Origin: Bacteroidota bacterium
Lineage (GTDB): Bacteria; Bacteroidota; Bacteroidia; Chitinophagales; Chitinophagaceae
Direction of reading: 5' to 3'
DNA: 6,282 bases
NCBI GenBank assembly: GCA_947447835.1
Contig: CANFLP010000098.1
Coordinates: 1-6,282, forward strand
The notes under the pieces were generated by a model. That model did not search any database, was not told the DNA's origin, and saw only the letters and a list, made by a program, of their open reading frames with translations. This document shows positions 5,564 to 6,282 of the stretch, in pieces. The position numbers and the translations under genes are program-made. Every line of letters begins with the position of its first letter. Position 1 is the first letter of the stretch.

Positions 5564-6148
5564 TTAAGCAACTATATTTCCTTGCCACTTGCGGAATAAT
5601 TTTCCATTAAAATACCCAACAAGTATGCCAATGAATGCCCCTGCTAAAATATCTAATGGATAATGTACACCCACATAAACTTGCGCATACGAAATAGTCG
5701 CCGCCCATAGCAAAAATATAAAGCGATAATTTTTAAATAAGGGCTGTAAAGTCATGACTACAAACATGGCAACTCCAAAATGATTAGCCGCATGTGAGGA
5801 AGTAAAACTAAATCCGCCCGAACAATGGTCTAATAACAACCTTGATTGATGCATTAATTCAGGATCAGCACAGGGTCTTAGTCTATGAAAAAAAGGCTTG
5901 AAAAAACTACTACTAATTTGATCGGTTAAAGCAACATTTAGTCCAACTATAACCACCCATTTCCAAGCTTGCTTTCCCCATTTGTAAAAAAGAAAGGCCA
6001 GTATGATAACGTACAATGGAATCCAATTTTTGGAGTCCCTAACCCATGGCATGATGGCATCAAAAAGCCCACAAGTCCATTTCCCATTAATTGTGGAAAA
6101 TAAAGCCCTGTCATTAGCCATTAAACCTGCTAGAAAGTCTTGCATCAT
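5564..6148 (-). CDS. PAP2-family membrane phosphatase (lipid phosphatase type)
   Basis: A type 2 phosphatidic-acid phosphatase family membrane protein, 194 residues from the ATG at 6148. Such enzymes remove phosphate from lipid (pyro)phosphates such as undecaprenyl pyrophosphate or phosphatidylglycerol phosphate at the periplasmic face. Motif C1 is K84PFFHRLRP92, C2 is TSSH (116-119, catalytic-type His119; usual PSGH) and C3 is AQVYVGVHYPLD (155-166) with nucleophile-type His162 and Asp166. The usual Ser-Arg of C3 is Ala155-Gln156. Cys93 and Cys109 flank the loop between C1 and C2 and could form a disulfide. Five or so hydrophobic segments fit the fold. The frame also allows a TTG at 6163, but ATG at 6148 (or 6145) is preferred because Bacteroidota rarely use TTG and the extra YLYQ adds nothing conserved. 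It precedes the glycosyltransferase gene and diverges from glmM. Recycling of the lipid carrier released by the glycosyltransferase is a reasonable inference; the substrate is unproven. Confidence 0.9.
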   Translation of the reverse strand: MMQDFLAGLMANDRALFSTINGKWTCGLFDAIMPWVRDSKNWIPLYVIILAFLFYKWGKQAWKWVVIVGLNVALTDQISSSFFKPFFHRLRPCADPELMHQSRLLLDHCSGGFSFTSSHAANHFGVAMFVVMTLQPLFKNYRFIFLLWAATISYAQVYVGVHYPLDILAGAFIGILVGYFNGKLFRKWQGNIVA

Positions 6149-6183
6149 TTGATAAAGATACAAGGAAGTGCAAAAATTTGAAG

Positions 6184-6191
6184 TAAATTTG
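6184..6191 (+). promoter_or_regulatory. Probable -7 box of glmM
   Basis: TAAATTTG is a perfect match to the Bacteroidota -7 consensus TAnnTTTG and ends 32 bases before the glmM start codon, giving a leader of about 25 bases. No TTTG is found at the normal -33 spacing, so the assignment relies on the -7 box and position alone. A one-mismatch box on the opposite strand (AATTTTTG, minus strand of 6171-6178) could serve the PAP2 gene and would start transcription close to 6164, which would favour the ATG at 6148. Confidence 0.45.
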
Positions 6192-6223
6192 TAAATCCTT
6201 TTTTAAAAGTAAAAAATAACACT

Positions 6224-6282
6224 ATGTCTCTTATAAAAAGCATCTCAGGATTTAGAGGTACTATTGGCGGTAAACCAAACGA
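6224..6282 (+). CDS. glmM: Partial CDS: phosphoglucosamine mutase, N-terminus
   Basis: Nineteen codons are visible before the right edge, reading MSLIKSISGFRGTIGGKPN. This matches the conserved start of Bacteroidota phosphoglucosamine mutases (typically M-T/S-LIKSISGIRGTIGG), with Phe for the usual Ile before RGT. The full enzyme, an alpha-D-phosphohexomutase, converts glucosamine-6-phosphate to glucosamine-1-phosphate in the cytoplasm, on the way to UDP-GlcNAc for peptidoglycan and lipopolysaccharide. Only the N-terminal substrate-loop region is present; the phosphoserine loop and metal site lie outside. Phosphomannomutases share this fold, so the exact substrate rests on the strong N-terminal match. 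The ATG at 6224 is preceded by an A-rich leader without a Shine-Dalgarno sequence, normal for the phylum. It diverges from the PAP2 phosphatase gene. Confidence 0.85.
   Translation, partial: MSLIKSISGFRGTIGGKPN

Overview
The window is AT-rich DNA from a member of the Bacteroidota, probably a Chitinophagales/Chitinophagaceae-like aquatic or soil bacterium. The phylum call rests on gene content: a DUF6702-type secreted protein, a HupE/UreJ_2 membrane protein, a secreted M1 peptidase with the HEVGH...E signature, and a GlmM N-terminus typical of the phylum. Genes also lack clear Shine-Dalgarno sequences, and there are perfect matches to the Bacteroidota -7 promoter consensus TAnnTTTG. The family-level placement is only an impression from protein style. 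No mobile element, CRISPR array, tRNA or rRNA is visible, and no gene-free stretch exceeds about 110 bases.

Left part (1-3226, minus strand). Read in transcription order, a HupE/UreJ-type membrane protein (3226-2636) is followed after 13 bases by a large secreted M1 zinc metallopeptidase (2622-223). The transcript ends at a strong intrinsic terminator (169-140). Only 27 bases beyond it, the first 37 codons of another secreted protein run off the window edge.

Middle (3227-3779). A 61-base divergent spacer separates the hupE-like gene from a plus-strand DUF6702 gene, which encodes a small exported protein whose mature form would begin with His-Pro-Phe-Tyr. A metal-permease-family protein, a secreted protein with a potential N-terminal histidine and a secreted zinc enzyme therefore lie together. 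This is the most interesting aspect of the window: a possible metal-acquisition or metalloenzyme-loading module, inferred from context and not proven.

Right part (3820-6282). A minus-strand pair encodes a PAP2-family membrane phosphatase (6148-5564) and an ArnT/PMT-like polyprenyl-phosphate-sugar glycosyltransferase (5481-3820). The glycosyltransferase ends convergently with the DUF6702 gene, with no obvious terminator between them. Diverging from the phosphatase, the first 19 codons of phosphoglucosamine mutase (glmM) begin at 6224 on the plus strand. These three genes share an envelope-glycan theme: amino-sugar precursor, lipid-linked sugar transfer and lipid-carrier dephosphorylation.
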